Source of the DNA: CAZHEV01 sp964531335 [NCBI: uncultured bacterium]
GTDB taxonomy: Bacteria; Eisenbacteria; RBG-16-71-46; CAZHEV01
Length of the DNA stretch: 64,000 nt
Assembly: GCA_964531335.1 (NCBI GenBank)
Contig: CAZHEV010000009.1
Span: forward strand, 85,559 to 149,558
Reading direction: 5' to 3'
Shown here: positions 63,877 to 64,000 of the stretch, piece after piece
Layout of the letters: every line of letters begins with the position of its first letter
How positions within the stretch are numbered: position 1 is the stretch's first letter
Program-made: the position numbers and the translations under genes
Notes under the pieces: generated by a model
Told to the model about the DNA's origin: nothing
The model's database searches: none
Seen by the model: only the letters and a program-made list of their open reading frames with translations

Positions 63877-63921
63877 AAAGAACCCCCTTGAGTGCCAAAT
63901 CTCCCCGAACGGCACCGTCAG

Positions 63922-63949
63922 TTTATTGTCACAGTCCCAAGCACGGCAA
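63922..63949 (-). promoter_or_regulatory. Candidate promoter for the bactofilin-like/barrel gene
   Basis: Minus-strand -35 TTGCCG (63944-63949), 16-bp spacer, -10 AATAAA (63922-63927). Weak match, but correctly placed 45 bp before the start. Confidence 0.3.
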
Positions 63950-64000
63950 CAAAAAACCAGGACCGGCGAAAGCCCATCCGGGCATGCCGCGGGCATGCCG

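Overview
The window is one continuous stretch of bacterial chromosome, GC-rich (roughly 60-65% by eye). I recognise 49 protein-coding genes, one gene remnant and one tRNA, and no phage, transposon, CRISPR array or rRNA. Outer-membrane barrels, lipoproteins, periplasmic enzymes and a multiheme cytochrome c show a double-membraned cell. GTG and TTG starts are common, and stop/start overlaps of the form TTGA occur three times. A FlgD-like C-terminal domain, a DUF5916 protein, thrombospondin-type calcium loops, DUF4416, a diadenylate cyclase and MrfA/MrfB occur together here. This combination suggests an uncultured lineage near the FCB superphylum (Krumholzibacteriota, Eisenbacteria or Latescibacterota type). 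That placement is inference from gene content; no marker phylogeny was possible.

Layout. 0-6 kb (mostly minus): DUF4416, a QueG-like Fe-S protein, guaB and an outer-membrane protein, then a flavodiiron protein, a cupin and a YbjQ-family protein. 6.3-12.5 kb (plus): tRNA(CAU), tilS, hpt, ftsH, folP, cdaA. 12.5-15.7 kb (minus): a DUF885 protein, thiL and a cold-shock gene with a long leader. 16.1-24 kb (plus): a secreted 5'-nucleotidase, a long-form guaA, and a coupled pair (HEAT-repeat protein and HD-GYP-like protein) sharing an N-terminal domain. 24-29.3 kb (minus): prkA, yeaH, spoVR and a fourth unknown gene behind a candidate sigma-54 promoter. 29.7-35.1 kb (minus): dinB, DUF72, mrfA, mrfB, reading away from a perfect 16-bp AT-rich palindrome. 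35.4-39.9 kb: an octaheme cytochrome, an HD-domain protein, a zinc-ribbon protein with a structured leader and a secreted unknown. 40-47.2 kb: era, two EamA transporters flanking a sensor/diguanylate cyclase pair, and a large DUF5916 outer-membrane protein. 47.3-55 kb: an ACT protein, a flippase-like membrane protein, a ferritin-like protein, P5C dehydrogenase, a MerR regulator, nfeD-slipin and a small lipoprotein. 55.4-63.9 kb: exported and surface proteins, including two large surface proteins, an FG-GAP protein followed by a TPR-gene remnant, and a bactofilin-like/Omp85-type fusion.

How the genes work together. Purine metabolism is spread over guaB, guaA, hpt and a 5'-nucleotidase. Nucleotide signalling appears as c-di-AMP (CdaA) and c-di-GMP (GGDEF, HD-GYP-like). 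The strongest system-level candidates are the dinB-DUF72-mrfA-mrfB cluster (a putative DNA-damage operon), the extended PrkA-YeaH-SpoVR operon, and the HEAT/HD-GYP pair. None is proved by sequence alone.
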